Positions 1 through 8,687 of a stretch of 64,000 bases of DNA are shown piece by piece. The first letter of the stretch is position 1. Each line of letters opens with the position of its first letter. Both the position numbers and the translations under genes were made by a program. Source of the DNA: Tunturibacter empetritectus (lineage in GTDB: Bacteria; Acidobacteriota; Terriglobia; Terriglobales; Acidobacteriaceae); NCBI RefSeq assembly GCF_040358985.1, contig NZ_CP132932.1, positions 2,232,001 through 2,296,000 on the forward strand, written 5' to 3'. A model generated the notes under the pieces. That model was not told where the DNA came from. It ran no database searches and saw only the letters and a list, made by a program, of their open reading frames with translations.

Positions 1-263
1 TTCAAATAGATCTTCGCCCCGCCCAGCTGCCCGGTCAGCCTCTTCGCAAAGTAGAGCGGAGTAGGCCGCCCGCAGTAGTGGTGCAGCAGATCATCCAACT
101 CAGCTTGAAACGCCGCATCCCTTTGAGCCAATGCATACGCCTCTTCCAACTCCTCAAGCGCAGCCATCAGCGTCTCCGGCACATACCTTCCGCCATACGC
201 GCCAAACCGCCCTGCCACCGCCGCACCTATCGTAGTCCCTGAACTCGCTGTCCCTGCACTCAT
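1..263 (-). CDS. trpB: Tryptophan synthase beta chain, 5' part only
   Basis: The 87 N-terminal residues are visible and the gene runs off the left edge. TrpB is the PLP enzyme that joins indole and serine to make tryptophan, working with TrpA in the cytoplasm. The reading [19 protein letters not shown], followed by a helical stretch and [13 protein letters not shown], is the standard TrpB N-terminus. The catalytic lysine lies outside the window. The ATG at 263 follows a GAGGAGAGG ribosome site. A minus-strand hairpin with a T-rich tail lies 38-60 bases upstream of the start. trpA would be expected further left. Confidence 0.93.
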   Translation of the reverse strand, partial: MSAGTASSGTTIGAAVAGRFGAYGGRYVPETLMAALEELEEAYALAQRDAAFQAELDDLLHHYCGRPTPLYFAKRLTGQLGGAKIYL

Positions 264-290
264 CGGCCTCTCCTCGAATCTCGCCCTGCA

Positions 291-323
291 CAAAACAAAA
301 GCCGCGACTTGGAAGGTCGCGGC
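291..323 (-). terminator. Rho-independent terminator ahead of trpB
   Basis: On the minus strand an 8-bp perfect stem (GCCGCGAC/GTCGCGGC, arms 316-323 and 301-308) with a 7-base loop is followed by TTTTGTTTTG. It could end transcripts from the outer-membrane protein gene at 524. Because it sits just before trpB it could also act as an attenuator, but I see no leader peptide with clustered Trp codons and no competing hairpin, so plain termination is more likely. Confidence 0.6.
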
Positions 324-386
324 TCGTAGGAATCTCGAATCAACTGAAGTTACAGATATCTCTCAGATGAACCTACTCCGCCGAGG

Positions 387-409
387 CCGCTATTGTGCGC
401 CAATAGCGG
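387..409. repeat. 9-bp perfect hairpin in the 264-523 gap
   Basis: CCGCTATTG and CAATAGCGG flank a 5-base loop. There is no T-run on either side, so it is not a classical terminator. It may stabilise the 3' end of the transcript from the gene at 524-1354. The rest of the 260-base gap shows no convincing gene. Confidence 0.45.
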
Positions 410-523
410 AGAATAAACGAAATTCGGCTGGACTGAAAAATCATCTTGGTATCAACCATACATCCTGCACCGCCGCTCTGCAACCCGAGGGGCCGAGTGT
501 TCCCGCTGCATTCAGTAAAACTG

Positions 524-1354
524 CTAATCGACCGGGGACTGCTTCTTCCCCCAGTTAAATCGCCGGCCCACAATCGCCTTCACGATCAGGTGATCGGTAG
601 CAGCTGTAGGTCCGATCCCCACGCCGAAGTTGATCTCCCACTTCGGAGAGACGTTCAAATCCGTCACCGCAAAGATCTGCTGTTGTTGCCCGTGGAGCGA
701 CTCGAACGACCCGATGCGTCCATAGTCTGCGTAGTATTCGAGTCCTCCGCTGATTACCCTCGTAAAGTCATAACTAACTTTGGCTGCCGGGGAAAATCCC
801 AGCCCCAGCGCAACATCCGGTCCGTGGAAGGTCCTCTCCAACGCAGGATTCACTGCGAAGTACCATCGCCCCACCGACTTGTCGATGATCGGCCGTATCT
901 CCCACGTCCACGTATCCGGCGAATACACGGCCCTCTGGTAGCCGATCTCTGTTGACAAGCTGACTCCTACCGGCCAGTGCCACGAGTCGGGCACCCTCAC
1001 CCGTGGTCGAATATGATCGCCGACCCATTGCACTCCATGGCCGTCCTGAGTACTCGTAAAGACGTAGAATCCCACCTCGGACCACGTGGTCAGTCCTTCC
1101 GTAAGCTCCAGCGTCTCGTGCTCCTGATGATTCGTTGGATACACCCCGTCAACCGTCCGTATCTGACCCTCCGGCGTGAAGTTCGTATGCAGCTCCACCA
1201 TCAAATTCTTCGGTGGAACCGTATCGGCCCCATACACCTGAATCTCATAGTTGCCTTGGGCACGTGCGACCTCCGTCGAGCATGCAGCCATAGCAAGACC
1301 CAGCGACAGAACCGCGATCTTGCCTCGACATGTCAAGAAGAAATCCAGGATCAT
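524..1354 (-). CDS. Predicted outer-membrane beta-barrel protein (hypothetical)
   Basis: 276 residues. The N-terminus has a basic start, a hydrophobic run (AVLSLGLAMAAC) and an AxA-type cleavage region near residue 33, so it is exported; the Cys could also make it a lipoprotein. The body is rich in alternating aromatic and polar strands (for example WHWPVGVSLSTEIGYQ and YFAVNPALE) and ends in a strand with GRRFNWG, which fits a small outer-membrane barrel. It begins 7 bases after the multicopper oxidase stop, so the two are almost surely co-transcribed and may work together on periplasmic copper or phenolic compounds. The only nearby ribosome-site sequence (CGGAG) abuts the ATG, so the start is less certain than the frame. 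Exact substrate unknown. Confidence 0.75.
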   Translation of the reverse strand: MILDFFLTCRGKIAVLSLGLAMAACSTEVARAQGNYEIQVYGADTVPPKNLMVELHTNFTPEGQIRTVDGVYPTNHQEHETLELTEGLTTWSEVGFYVFTSTQDGHGVQWVGDHIRPRVRVPDSWHWPVGVSLSTEIGYQRAVYSPDTWTWEIRPIIDKSVGRWYFAVNPALERTFHGPDVALGLGFSPAAKVSYDFTRVISGGLEYYADYGRIGSFESLHGQQQQIFAVTDLNVSPKWEINFGVGIGPTAATDHLIVKAIVGRRFNWGKKQSPVD

Positions 1355-1361
1355 CTCCGAG

Positions 1362-2705
1362 TCACATATAGCGAAAGAGCATCATGAATCCATCGTCCAT
1401 GTGGTTCTGTTGATGGCAATGGAACAGCGTAAGCCCCGGGTGGTTCGCTGTAAACTCAACATCGACCTCGGAGCCCGCTCCAACTAGAACAACGTCTTTT
1501 AAAATGCCGCGCGTCTTAGCCTGATCTCCAACCCGGATCAGTTCGAACGTATGCCGATGCAGATGAACCGGGTGATCCTCCGTACTCTTGTTCTTGAACA
1601 GCAGCCGATAGCGCTGACCCCGCGTTAGCACCACCGTCTCGGTATCGGGGAAGGACTTGCCGTTGATCGTAAAGCGATCCATCGCACCATGCCCCGCAAA
1701 CTTGGACTCGAACACCAGCGGAATCTCAACAGCATCTTTCTCCGATACCGCTCCCGCCACGCCGAACTGCGGATAGTCCCACACCAGGTTGTTCGGCTGC
1801 TCCCACCGCGGCTTCCCTCCGGCTCCGGCATACTCCACGACAACTCCCATCCCCGCGCCCATCACGTGTTTGCGTACCTCTCCCATCACCCACACACCGG
1901 GGTTATTCATCTCAACCACTGCGCACACACGTTCGGCAGGCGCTAGCCGCAACATCGCCACTGTTCGTGGCTGCGGAACCGTGTTCCCATCAAGCGCAAT
2001 CACGCGAAACGAGTGCCCCGCAAACGCGATCCAATGGGGCTCCGTAGCGCTGCTGTTGAGCACATGCAGAAGCACTCGCTCCCCCTGTTTCACTCGCAGC
2101 GATTCGCCGAAACCAAGTTTTCTTCCGTTGATCGTCGAAATATCGTAGGCAGGATTCATCGACCCATCATCGCTGGCCAGCAGACTCCCGCTCCAGTCAT
2201 GCAGCGCCAGAAAGATCTCCTGGTCATAACGAGCAGGGTTGTCCCTTGGCTCTATTATCAGGAAACCGTGCTGCCCAGTGTACTGGGCCTTCTTCAGGTC
2301 TCGTCCGGCAAACGTATGCGTGTGATACCAGCGAAATCCCGCCGGGCTGGGTGTAAAGGTGTATCGCGCGCTTCCACCTGGCGCGATGTGGGGCGTACCC
2401 TCTTCCATCGCGCCATCCACCTCTGGCGGCAGAAATAGCCCATGCCAATGCACAATCTCGTCGCTGTTCGTATGATTCGCGACATCGATCGTTACCGGCC
2501 GCCCTTCCTTCAAACGCAACAAGGCACCAGGCACCTGTTGGTTGTAGGCAACCGTTTTGATAAAGTGGCCAGACGCAACCTCCAGCGAATAAGCCGCAAT
2601 ATCGATCCTGGCATCAGCTTCGCCAAGCGCCTCAACGCTATCTGGCATCGCAGCCGCGACAGCTGCCATCCCTGACATTCGCAAAACGTCTCGCCGGCTG
2701 ACCAC
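1362..2705 (-). CDS. Tat-exported multicopper oxidase (laccase/CopA type)
   Basis: 447 residues, GTG start. The N-terminus SRRDVLRMSGMAAVAAA is a twin-arginine signal. All four copper motifs are present: HWH (86-88), HTH (128-130), HPVHLH (378-383) and HCHQQNH (429-435). Such enzymes oxidise phenols, Cu(I) or other metals and reduce O2 to water in the periplasm. The residue that would be the axial ligand of the type 1 copper, five after the last His, is Phe440 instead of the Met usual in CueO and CopA; in fungal laccases Phe or Leu here goes with high redox potential. An outer-membrane protein gene follows after 7 bases. A perfect 15-bp tandem repeat lies just before the start. Confidence 0.9.
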   Translation of the reverse strand: MVSRRDVLRMSGMAAVAAAMPDSVEALGEADARIDIAAYSLEVASGHFIKTVAYNQQVPGALLRLKEGRPVTIDVANHTNSDEIVHWHGLFLPPEVDGAMEEGTPHIAPGGSARYTFTPSPAGFRWYHTHTFAGRDLKKAQYTGQHGFLIIEPRDNPARYDQEIFLALHDWSGSLLASDDGSMNPAYDISTINGRKLGFGESLRVKQGERVLLHVLNSSATEPHWIAFAGHSFRVIALDGNTVPQPRTVAMLRLAPAERVCAVVEMNNPGVWVMGEVRKHVMGAGMGVVVEYAGAGGKPRWEQPNNLVWDYPQFGVAGAVSEKDAVEIPLVFESKFAGHGAMDRFTINGKSFPDTETVVLTRGQRYRLLFKNKSTEDHPVHLHRHTFELIRVGDQAKTRGILKDVVLVGAGSEVDVEFTANHPGLTLFHCHQQNHMDDGFMMLFRYM

Positions 2706-2713
2706 GTCTCATT

Positions 2714-2743
2714 TTAACAGGAAGCAAGTTAACAGGAAGCAAG
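2714..2743. repeat. 15-bp perfect tandem duplication before the oxidase start
   Basis: TTAACAGGAAGCAAG occurs twice without a spacer, 8 bases upstream of the GTG of the multicopper oxidase, within the 72-base gap after relA. It may be a paired operator for a metal-responsive regulator or simply a slippage duplication. No binding protein can be named from the sequence. Confidence 0.6.
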
Positions 2744-2777
2744 CTTCAGCAAATCCGCCCAAACTCTTGCAGCACGA

Positions 2778-5255
2778 TCAAATCTTCTGCACCCTCTGCA
2801 CATCCCGAACTCCAGGCACCTTGCGCAGATTCTGCACCAGTTTGTTCAAATGCCGCACATCCACCGTCTCTACCACAAAGTCCACCATCACCTGGCCATC
2901 CGGCATCGGCTTCGTATCCACGCTGCGAATATTCGTCCCATCATCAGAGATGATCGCCGTAAACTCCTTCAGCATCCCAGCCCGATCATCACACAGCACC
3001 GTCAGCTTCACCGGGTAAGTCTGCGCCTTATTCGTTCCCGGCTCCGTCGGCGACGGCGACCACTCCACCTGAATCCTTCTATCCGACTCATACAACAAAT
3101 TCTGCACATTCGGACAGCTTCTCGCATGCACCGCCACGCCCTTGCCCCGCGTCACGTACCCCACAATCTCCTCACCGCGAATTGGGTTGCAACAACGAGC
3201 TCGATATACCAACAGATCGTCCTGCCCCTCCACCTGCAGCGAGTCCGACCCCTTCCCAAAGAAGACTCGCTTCACCGCCTCCGACATCTGCCCAATCGTA
3301 TTGCCGGCCCCACCCTCCGGCGCCTGGGGCTCCGCCGACATAGTCGAACCCGGCTCCAGCTTATTCAGAACCTGCCGCGCCGAAAACTTTCCAAACCCCA
3401 CACCCGCCAGCAACTCCGCCTGCGTCCCCAGCCCATACTCACTGGCCACCTTGTCGTAGTCGGCCTCATGAAACTTGCCCAGCGCCAGCTTGTACTTCCT
3501 CGCCTCGCGGTCCAGCAGCTTCTTACCGATCTCGATCGCGCGCTCCCGCTGATGTTCATTCAGCCAGTGCTTGATCTTGTTCCGCGCCCGCGAGCTCTTC
3601 GTAAAGCTAAGCCAGTCCCGGCTCGGAGCATGTCCAGTCTGCGTCGAAATCTCGACGATATCGCCATTCCGCAGCTTCGTTCGCAGCGGCACGATCCGCC
3701 CATTCACCTTCGCCCCCACCGTCGTATTCCCCACCTCGGTATGGATCGCATAAGCAAAATCAATCGGACTGGCATCCTTCGGCAGCACCACCACCTTGCC
3801 CTTCGGCGTAAAGGTGTAAACCTCCTCCGGATACAAATCGATCTTCAGCGTCGACATGAACTCATTGGGATCGGTCATCTCCCGCTGCCATTCCATCAAC
3901 TGCCTTACCCACGCCAGCCTCTGCTCGTCCTTCGCGCTTACGTTGTCCGACGCCTTGTACTTCCAGTGCGCCGCGATCCCCTCTTCCGCAACCCGGTGCA
4001 TATCCTCCGTCCGAATCTGCACCTCAAACTGATGCTCCCCCTCCGCGATCAGCGTCGTATGCAGCGACTGATAAAGATTCGGTCGGGGCATCGCGATAAA
4101 GTCTTTAATCCTTCCCGGCACCGGCCGCCAGATCGAGTGCAGCAGCCCCAGCAGCGCATAGCAGTCCTGAACGGTATTGCAGATCACGCGAATCGCCAGC
4201 AGATCGTAGACCTGATCCACCGGAATCTTCTGATCCACCAGCTTCTGCTGAATCGAATAAAGCCGCTTGATCCGCGACTCCACCCGCCCCTGAATCTTGA
4301 ACTCCTTCAGCTTCGCCTCAAGCTGTGTCACGATCTTCTGCAGAAACTCCTCGCCCGCCCCGCGCAGCGCATCCACCTCAGTCGACACCTGCTCATACGC
4401 ATAAGGATCGGTATACCGAAACGCCAGATCCTCCAGCTCCCCGCGCAGCTTGCCCATGCCCAGCCGGTGCGCCAGCGGAGCGTAGATATCAAGAGTCTCC
4501 CGCGCAATCTTCTGCTGCTTCTCCGGCTTCAGGTGCTCAAGCGTCCGCATATTATGTAACCGATCCGCGAGCTTAATAATCACCACCCGAACATCGGTCA
4601 CCATCGCCAGCAGCATCTTGCGAATATTCTCCGCCTGGTGATCCTCGCGATTCGCAAACTTGATCTTTTCAAGCTTTGTCACACCCTCAACGATGTGCGC
4701 CACCTGATCGCCAAACCGCTTCGCAATCTCCACCGACGTGACATCAGTATCCTCGACCGCATCATGCAGCAGCCCCGCCGCAATCGCAGTCGAATCCATC
4801 TTCAACTCGGCCAGCACCTGCGCCACCTCTAGCGGATGGATGATGTAAGGCTCGCCGCTGGCCCGCTTCTGTCCCTCATGCTGCTGCAGGCAGAACGCCC
4901 ACGCCCCACGAATAATCTCTAGATCGTCCGCCGGCCGGTTCTCATGCACCGTCTCCAGCAGCCGCTGAAACTTCGCATCCACCGCATGGATATCCTTCGC
5001 CGAACTCCCCGCCAGGTGACTCGCCGAAGACTCCTCCACGCCCGCAATCACCAGCGCCGAGCCATCATGCGCCGCAGTCTTCTTCTTCTTTCCACGAGGG
5101 GTCGTCTCCAAGGCCACCGATGGTTCCGCGACAGGAAGAGCTGCCTCCAGCTCGATCCCCGTGTCGGTATCTTTCACATCCGGTTGACTCTTCGGTTCGT
5201 CATGCGGCTTCGGCTGCGGGCCAGCCTGCGTAGAGGCCGGAGGAGCGATTGCCAT
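2778..5255 (-). CDS. relA: Bifunctional (p)ppGpp synthetase/hydrolase (Rel/SpoT family)
   Basis: 825 residues. It makes and degrades the stringent-response alarmone. After a low-complexity N-terminal extension of about 90 residues comes the HD hydrolase domain, with HD at 164-165 inside LLHDAVEDT, then the synthetase domain with YDLLAIRVIC (about 350) and RIKD at 382-385. The RxKD signature (not ExDD) is typical of bifunctional enzymes, and both active sites look intact. A TGS domain starts near EEVYTFTPKG, and a C-terminal ACT domain ends the protein. The N-terminal extension is longer than in E. coli RelA or SpoT. It stands alone, with the oxidase gene 72 bases downstream and the KaiC cassette divergent upstream. 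Confidence 0.95.
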   Translation of the reverse strand: MAIAPPASTQAGPQPKPHDEPKSQPDVKDTDTGIELEAALPVAEPSVALETTPRGKKKKTAAHDGSALVIAGVEESSASHLAGSSAKDIHAVDAKFQRLLETVHENRPADDLEIIRGAWAFCLQQHEGQKRASGEPYIIHPLEVAQVLAELKMDSTAIAAGLLHDAVEDTDVTSVEIAKRFGDQVAHIVEGVTKLEKIKFANREDHQAENIRKMLLAMVTDVRVVIIKLADRLHNMRTLEHLKPEKQQKIARETLDIYAPLAHRLGMGKLRGELEDLAFRYTDPYAYEQVSTEVDALRGAGEEFLQKIVTQLEAKLKEFKIQGRVESRIKRLYSIQQKLVDQKIPVDQVYDLLAIRVICNTVQDCYALLGLLHSIWRPVPGRIKDFIAMPRPNLYQSLHTTLIAEGEHQFEVQIRTEDMHRVAEEGIAAHWKYKASDNVSAKDEQRLAWVRQLMEWQREMTDPNEFMSTLKIDLYPEEVYTFTPKGKVVVLPKDASPIDFAYAIHTEVGNTTVGAKVNGRIVPLRTKLRNGDIVEISTQTGHAPSRDWLSFTKSSRARNKIKHWLNEHQRERAIEIGKKLLDREARKYKLALGKFHEADYDKVASEYGLGTQAELLAGVGFGKFSARQVLNKLEPGSTMSAEPQAPEGGAGNTIGQMSEAVKRVFFGKGSDSLQVEGQDDLLVYRARCCNPIRGEEIVGYVTRGKGVAVHARSCPNVQNLLYESDRRIQVEWSPSPTEPGTNKAQTYPVKLTVLCDDRAGMLKEFTAIISDDGTNIRSVDTKPMPDGQVMVDFVVETVDVRHLNKLVQNLRKVPGVRDVQRVQKI

Positions 5256-5565
5256 AGTTCATTATAGGCCGAGCGGTCAACCCCTTCGCAGCCATAACGA
5301 AACAAGGCTATTGCGGGAACAATAGACCAGCGAAAAATTGCGGATCAGCTCATCCCATCGATAGGTTACTTCAGGATCTGAAATCGATTCCAGTAATGCG
5401 CATCTTCAAAAGCGTGTGTTGACAGCACACAACGGACCGAATGCAAAATTGAAGCCGTGTCACATCTATGATCGTGCGAGTCCAGCTAAACTAGACCATC
5501 TTTTGTGAAATGATGAACTTCGGGGACAAACGGATGCGCACGCGCGAACTTTCAATTGAAAGACG
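5256..5565. other. Divergent intergenic region, relA / KaiC cassette
   Basis: 310 bases between the divergent relA start and the first gene of the KaiC cassette. A TTGACA hexamer occurs at 5419-5424 on the + strand inside an imperfect TGTG/CACA dyad, but the -10 at the right distance is poor. No gene or RNA is recognised here. Confidence 0.4.
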
Positions 5566-5985
5566 ATGAGGCAAGCTGGTATTAAATCCGAGACAAGAGA
5601 ACTCGCCAAACAGCTTGTAGCCTTTGAAGCTCGTTCCCAAAGTGTCTCCGCAGCAGACCAGCTTGCGACGTGCCGCGTCTGTGAGAAGCTGCGTCGCCCT
5701 CTTGTTATGTTAACGGGAACCGCAGGGTTCAGCTCTCTTCTCTCACGCGCTTTGACTTTGGCCAAGCGAGAGGCCCCTGCACTCAGCCCGGTACAGGTCA
5801 AACCGGATGGATCTCTGGAGGGCTTGGAGGGCGCGGCCGCTGAGGCGCACGCCATCCTTGTCGGCTACCTGCTTAGCCTTTTGATCACATTCATTGGAGA
5901 AACACTTACCATGCGGCTCCTGCATGACATATGGCCGGATTTACCCGGACTCGGCTTAAATTCTCTGGGGAAGGAATTGCAATGA
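5566..5985 (+). CDS. Conserved hypothetical protein, first gene of KaiC cassette
   Basis: 139 residues. The middle reads LVMLTGTAGFSSLLSRALTLAK, followed by a KPDGSLEGLEG motif and a hydrophobic segment (HAILVGYLLSLLITFIGETL, about 96-115) that may be one membrane helix or a buried helix, with a short tail. I do not recognise a named domain. Its TGA overlaps the ATG of the KaiC-like gene (ATGA), so the two are translationally coupled, and the histidine kinase follows. That arrangement argues for a partner or regulatory subunit of the KaiC/kinase pair. The start codon has only a weak GAAAGACG ribosome site, so a slightly different start is possible. Confidence 0.65.
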   Translation: MRQAGIKSETRELAKQLVAFEARSQSVSAADQLATCRVCEKLRRPLVMLTGTAGFSSLLSRALTLAKREAPALSPVQVKPDGSLEGLEGAAAEAHAILVGYLLSLLITFIGETLTMRLLHDIWPDLPGLGLNSLGKELQ

Positions 5986-7520
5986 ACCAGAACAGCAAGG
6001 TAAAAATCAAACAGCTTAGTTCGGGAGTTCTTGGGCTTGACGAGATTCTGGGCGGCGGATTCCCGGAATTTTCGTTCAACATCATCGCAGGCGCGCCGGG
6101 ATGTGGAAAGACGACGCTGGCGCATCAATTCGTCTTCAAGAACGCCACTCCGGAGAGGCCGGCCCTTTACTTTACGGTTCTCGGGGAACCAGCTCTCAAG
6201 ATGCTGCGCTATCAGCAGCAATATACCTTCTTCGACGCGACGAAACTGAACACTGCTGTTCGTTTCGTAAACCTCAGCCAGGACTTGGTCGAACGTGGAT
6301 TGAAAGGCGTGCTGGAAGAGATCACGAAGCAGGTGCAGGCTACCAATGCAGGCATTGTCGTGGTGGACTCTTTCCGAACTGTTCTGCGACGCGAACATCA
6401 TGGCGACCGCGAAGTTGAGGTTCAGACCTTTGTGCAAGAACTTGCATTGCTTCTTACCAGTTGGGAGGCGACGACATTCCTTATTGGGGAGTACAGCGAA
6501 TCTGAGTTGGTCGACAACCCCGTCTTTACCGTGGCAGACGGGCTCTTCTGGCTCTTTCAGCAGGTCGAGCGAAACTCCGTGGTGCGCAAGCTGCAGGTCA
6601 TGAAGTTGCGCGGACAGATGTCTGTGCCCGGAATGCATACCTTTCGCATTACCGATGCAGGACTGCAAGCCTTCTCTAGAACGTTGGGATTGGTAGGAAC
6701 TCGAAGGAAAGATCCGGACCGGAGACGCCTTTCCACAGGTATCCCGGCACTTGACGAGATGATGGGTGGAGGCATCCCGGAAGGGGATAGCTTGTTGGTC
6801 GCAGGATCATCCGGTACGGGGAAATCGCTCATGGCCACTCAGTTCATCGCTGCCGGTCTTCGCGCAGGGGAGTCCGGCATTGTGGCGATCTTTGAAGAGC
6901 GACCTGACGAGTATGCCGATCGTGCTGCCGCCTTCGGCCTTGACCTAGGTGCAGCTTTGAAAGACGGTAGCCTTGAAGTCATCTATCTGCGGCCCCTCGA
7001 CCTGTCCGTGGACGAGACCATGCAAGAGCTCATCGATGCGGTTCAGAGAACAGGCGCAAAGCGGCTGGTCATTGACTCGTTGGCGGGCTTCGAGATGGCG
7101 CTCGCTCCCGGATTCCGAACCGACTTCAGGGAATCGCTTTATCGCATGATCTTCGCTCTGACCGGAATTGGAATTACCATCCTGAGCACCCTGGAGATGG
7201 AAGAGTCATTCAATAAATTCCCGTTCAGTAGCTACTTAATCTCATTTCTCACCGACGACATCATTCGCATGCGCTATGTAGAAATCGAGGGCCAGCTGCG
7301 TAAGATTATGTTGATCATCAAGATGCGTGGCGGTGCTCATAGCAAGGACATCCGCGAATACGACATAACCTCGGACGGCATCGTGCTCGGCGAACGACCA
7401 AGAGAGTACGCTCACCTCATCACGGGTATCCCGGAACGGATAGAAAGCCCCCAAACGGAAGCTTTGGGTAAGCCGGGCATTGCGTTAGAGGGAAAAGATG
7501 GCAAGAAAGCTGAAAAATAA
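5982..7520 (+). CDS. KaiC-like double RecA-fold ATPase
   Basis: 512 residues, the normal size of cyanobacterial KaiC. Two RecA/KaiC domains are in tandem: Walker A GAPGCGKT at 37-44 and GSSGTGKS at 275-282. The CII catalytic glutamates are present (EE at 305-306, IFEERPDEY), while CI has only one (LGEP, about 68-70). Aligned by hand on the YVEI motif, the S431/T432 phosphosites of Synechococcus KaiC become Ser421 and Phe422, so only one could be phosphorylated. No kaiA or kaiB is nearby. ATG chosen at 5982 because it overlaps the upstream stop and follows GGGGAAGG. It overlaps the kinase gene downstream by 23 bases. It probably senses or relays a signal to that kinase; a timing function is not shown. 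Confidence 0.88.
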   Translation: MNQNSKVKIKQLSSGVLGLDEILGGGFPEFSFNIIAGAPGCGKTTLAHQFVFKNATPERPALYFTVLGEPALKMLRYQQQYTFFDATKLNTAVRFVNLSQDLVERGLKGVLEEITKQVQATNAGIVVVDSFRTVLRREHHGDREVEVQTFVQELALLLTSWEATTFLIGEYSESELVDNPVFTVADGLFWLFQQVERNSVVRKLQVMKLRGQMSVPGMHTFRITDAGLQAFSRTLGLVGTRRKDPDRRRLSTGIPALDEMMGGGIPEGDSLLVAGSSGTGKSLMATQFIAAGLRAGESGIVAIFEERPDEYADRAAAFGLDLGAALKDGSLEVIYLRPLDLSVDETMQELIDAVQRTGAKRLVIDSLAGFEMALAPGFRTDFRESLYRMIFALTGIGITILSTLEMEESFNKFPFSSYLISFLTDDIIRMRYVEIEGQLRKIMLIIKMRGGAHSKDIREYDITSDGIVLGERPREYAHLITGIPERIESPQTEALGKPGIALEGKDGKKAEK

Positions 7521-8367
7521 CGCTAAGCCTGTCCAGGCAAATGTTACTGCGATAAACGAAGGTTTGATGCTGGGCCTGGTGCGCCAACACGAACTGACGG
7601 AAGTTGCTGAACTGTTGAACGCTCAGCTGCAGGAAGAAATCTCCGCGCGAAAAAGGGCGGAAGAGGCCCTCATCAACAGCGAGAAGCTCGCTTCTGTTGG
7701 GCACATGGCTGCTGTCCTTGCCCATGAAATTAATAATCCTCTCGCAGCAGTAACAAACGTCCTGTTTCTGGCCCAGACAACCAAGGGCCTTCCGGACGCA
7801 GCCCGTCAATATCTACAAATGGCCGATGCGGAACTCAGTCGCATCGCTCACATCACCCGTCAGACCCTCGGGTTTTATCGTGAGTCCTCTGCCCCGATAA
7901 CCTTCCACCTCGCGATATTGTTTGACTCCGTTGTAAATCTGCTTCAAGCGAAACAAATCTCCAAGCAAGCCATCATCGAGAAACAGTGTGAAAAAGAACT
8001 CCAAATGACAGCTTTCCAGGGAGAACTGAGACAGGTCCTCTCAAACCTTCTCATCAATAGTCTGGACGCCATCCCCGAAGCCGGCAGAATCACTCTGAGA
8101 GCCGCAACTTCGGATGGATTTCGAGGCAAACGCCGCTGCGTCCGAATCTCAGTCTCAGACAATGGAAACGGCATGAACAGGAGCACTCTCAATCAAATCT
8201 TCCAACCCTTCTTCACCACCAAAGGATTGGTCGGCAACGGCCTCGGACTATGGGTCAGCAAACAGATCGTCGAAAAGCACGGTGGATCGATTCAAGTTCG
8301 CTCCCACACGAATGGACCCCGCCAGGGAACAACGTTTTCGATAGTCCTGCCCATCAGCTGTTTTTGA
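7498..8367 (+). CDS. Soluble sensor histidine kinase of the KaiC cassette
   Basis: 289 residues. There is no membrane segment and no PAS, GAF or receiver domain. A coiled-coil N-terminus (QLQEEISARKRAEEALI, about 43-59) leads into the dimerisation domain with the phospho-accepting His76 in VLAHEINNPLAA. The HATPase domain follows, with N-box (NLLINSLDAI), G1 (DNGNGM), F-box (FQPFFTTK) and G2 (GNGLGLW). It overlaps the KaiC-like gene by 23 bases, so co-translation is likely. Lacking its own sensor, it probably takes its input from the KaiC-like protein. No response regulator gene is adjacent, so its target must be encoded elsewhere. Confidence 0.9.
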   Translation: MARKLKNNAKPVQANVTAINEGLMLGLVRQHELTEVAELLNAQLQEEISARKRAEEALINSEKLASVGHMAAVLAHEINNPLAAVTNVLFLAQTTKGLPDAARQYLQMADAELSRIAHITRQTLGFYRESSAPITFHLAILFDSVVNLLQAKQISKQAIIEKQCEKELQMTAFQGELRQVLSNLLINSLDAIPEAGRITLRAATSDGFRGKRRCVRISVSDNGNGMNRSTLNQIFQPFFTTKGLVGNGLGLWVSKQIVEKHGGSIQVRSHTNGPRQGTTFSIVLPISCF

Positions 8368-8687
8368 TTTGAATTACCTGTGGTACCGCTAGGTCGGCAT
8401 AATGGGAAACACTAGAGCAAAGTAGTAGTTGGCGTAAAGTCGACCGTTCCCCTTTGTTTGTCACTCCCGAAGGGAATCTGCGGTTGCCTCCCTCCACACC
8501 AACAGCAAATCCGCTTTAGGTAACTGGTCGCGCTCGATGATCAGTTCCTGCCCGAAAAATCCTGTCAAGCCCCCAAACTCTCAAAAACCCACTAACCAAC
8601 ACATAACAAAAGAAATAGAGTCTTCCAAACTTGGCACTTTAGTTTCACTTCATTCGCTACACTGGATACAGAGATCAAAATCAAGCA

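Noticed and set aside
264..523. Possible trp attenuator before trpB
   Set aside because: A terminator hairpin exists, but no leader peptide with tandem Trp codons and no alternative pairing partner was found on the minus strand.
2850..4559. 569-codon open frame on + inside relA
   Set aside because: It lies fully antisense to relA, is extremely rich in Arg, Leu and His, and has no motif; it is a composition artefact.
5466..5855. 129-codon open frame on - opposite the first KaiC-cassette gene
   Set aside because: The + frame shares an ATGA junction with the KaiC-like gene and has more protein-like composition.
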